In this document: piece after piece, positions 63,201 to 64,000 of the stretch
Layout: every line of letters begins with the position of its first letter
Numbering within the stretch: position 1 is the stretch's first letter
Assembly: GCF_026745355.1 (NCBI RefSeq)
Contig: NC_079205.1
Coordinates: 6,305,001 to 6,369,000, forward strand
Direction: 5' to 3'
DNA: 64,000 nt
Origin: Beta vulgaris subsp. vulgaris
Taxonomy: Eukaryota > Streptophyta > Magnoliopsida > Caryophyllales > Amaranthaceae
The notes under the pieces: generated by a model
Database searches by the model: none
Seen by the model: the letters and a program-made list of their open reading frames with translations, nothing else
Told to the model about the DNA's origin: nothing
Program-made: the position numbers and the translations under genes

Positions 63201-64000
63201 GAACTGATCTGATCTGATCTTATCTGATCTGATCTTATCTGATCTGATCTGATCTTATCTGATCTGATCTTATCTGATCTGATCTGATCTGATCTGATTT
63301 GATCTGATTACAAGATCTTATCTTTTAGATTTTTCTCAATATATAAGAAAAAATATAGTCATGTGGGATCTTGTTTGATTCGTCTCAATGAGTACTTTAT
63401 TAATATTCAATTATTATAATTTTTACTAATATATAATGAAAGATATTTATAGTAATAATAATTTTTAAATAAAAGTATGATCTAAACTGATCTGATCTGA
63501 TCTGATCTGATCTGAACTAATCTGATCTGATCTAATCTGATCTGAACTTATCTGATCTGATTTGATTAGATATGAAATAAGCAAAAATAAGGTGAACTGA
63601 ACATAGCCGTAGTATGTTCATTCAAACCACATTCCCTCATACACCTTATGAACTCAACAACCTCAGATAAAGTTACTGCAGAGAGCCTAACCTCTCATTC
63701 AAGTGAAGGGATATTATCAAAAAAAAACCCTCCTACCATCCAAGCTCCTTTAAGTCTCTTACGAACATTTCCCAGCCATTTCCATAATTTTTCACTATCA
63801 CTTGGCTCATTGAGCCCATACACAAAAGTCATAAAGAATTTCATGCTAGTAGCCAAGTCACAAACCTCACTATGAATATATTGAGTATCACACTCAATAA
63901 TATTCACATTAAATTTATCAAAAAGCCAGAGTATCCATATTATTCCACCCCTATGATGACTGTAATTTGTAAAATACTCCAGCTAGCACATATGCTCTAA
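60214..64000 (-). pseudogene. L1-type LINE on the minus strand, inserted in the Gypsy RT, extends past the window
   Basis: Minus strand, from high to low coordinate. Endonuclease: ECDTQYIHSEV, MKFFMTFVYGLNEPSDSEKL, AWMVGGFFFDNIPSLE. Linker: DWINSGDMNTRYFHACLKR. Reverse transcriptase: YGETCGYFQGKKGLRQGDPI. Tail: PITSKTIGKADCDVLI and HTYWAQVFLLPKGVM; then zf-RVT with CHNDLCEMCNIEVKTCQHVF. Many stops and frameshifts. No poly-A tail is evident at 60214. The 5' end lies beyond 64000. A TIR element (63102-63608) sits inside it. Confidence 0.88.
63102..63608. mobile_element. TIR element filled with (GATCT)n-type microsatellite, nested in the LINE
   Basis: Ends GGCTATGTTTAGTTCACCT and (complement of right) GGCTATGTTCAGTTCACCT, flanked by GTA on both sides (63099-63101, 63609-63611). 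Two blocks of GATCTGATCTGAACTGATCT-like repeats surround a middle part. That middle part contains GGATCTTGTTTGATTCGTCT, the word shared with Stowaway-type MITEs. Harbinger-like by its 3-bp duplication. Confidence 0.8.

Overview
This window is plant nuclear DNA, most likely from a eudicot. It has genes with introns, plant splice sites, plant MITE families, Copia and Ty3/Gypsy retrotransposons, L1-type LINEs and Helitrons. It has no operons, ribosome binding sites or CRISPR arrays. I cannot name the species from the sequence alone.

The only protein-coding host genes I can support are two tandem plus-strand members of the ankyrin-repeat/PGG family (ACD6/ITN1-like membrane proteins). Gene 1 has five exons (2203-2839, 10301-10867, 12262-12813, 16745-17256, 17641-18219). 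The exons join in phase, giving 948 codons plus a stop and ending in a four-helix PGG domain. Its exon 2 carries one in-frame TAG (10750-10752). Exons 2 and 3 are duplicates of each other and each begins and ends in phase 1, so skipping exon 2 would restore an open frame of 759 codons. Gene 2 has exons at 35508-36153, 46971-47570 and 56601-57115, open and in phase over 587 codons. Its expected PGG exon is not in the window, because the last intron runs into a Ty3/Gypsy element that is itself split by a LINE extending to the window end.

Layout: 1-2202 upstream DNA with a foldback element. 2203-18219 gene 1, whose introns hold a Helitron, a truncated Copia with its LTR, two hAT/Harbinger elements (one nested in the other), Mutator-like and Stowaway MITEs and a complete TRIM. 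18405-21080 a Mutator-like foldback and a decayed 5S rRNA copy. 21080-34345 a nested block: a LINE 3' end next to a decayed Copia, which is split by a CACTA element full of palindromes (23671-25084) and by a 7-kb non-autonomous LTR element (25684-32670). 34430-35060 an LTR-like fragment just upstream of gene 2. 35508-57115 gene 2, with a tandem Helitron array, a 4-kb LINE, a LINE 3' fragment, a Gypsy split by a hAT element, SINEs and MITEs in its introns. 57116-64000 the Gypsy/LINE nest.

Most element boundaries are supported by target-site duplications that can be read directly, so the order of several insertions can be inferred. Both ankyrin genes have become very long mainly by collecting transposons in introns while their exon frames stayed largely intact. 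Percent identities, insertion ages, species and expression could not be computed here.
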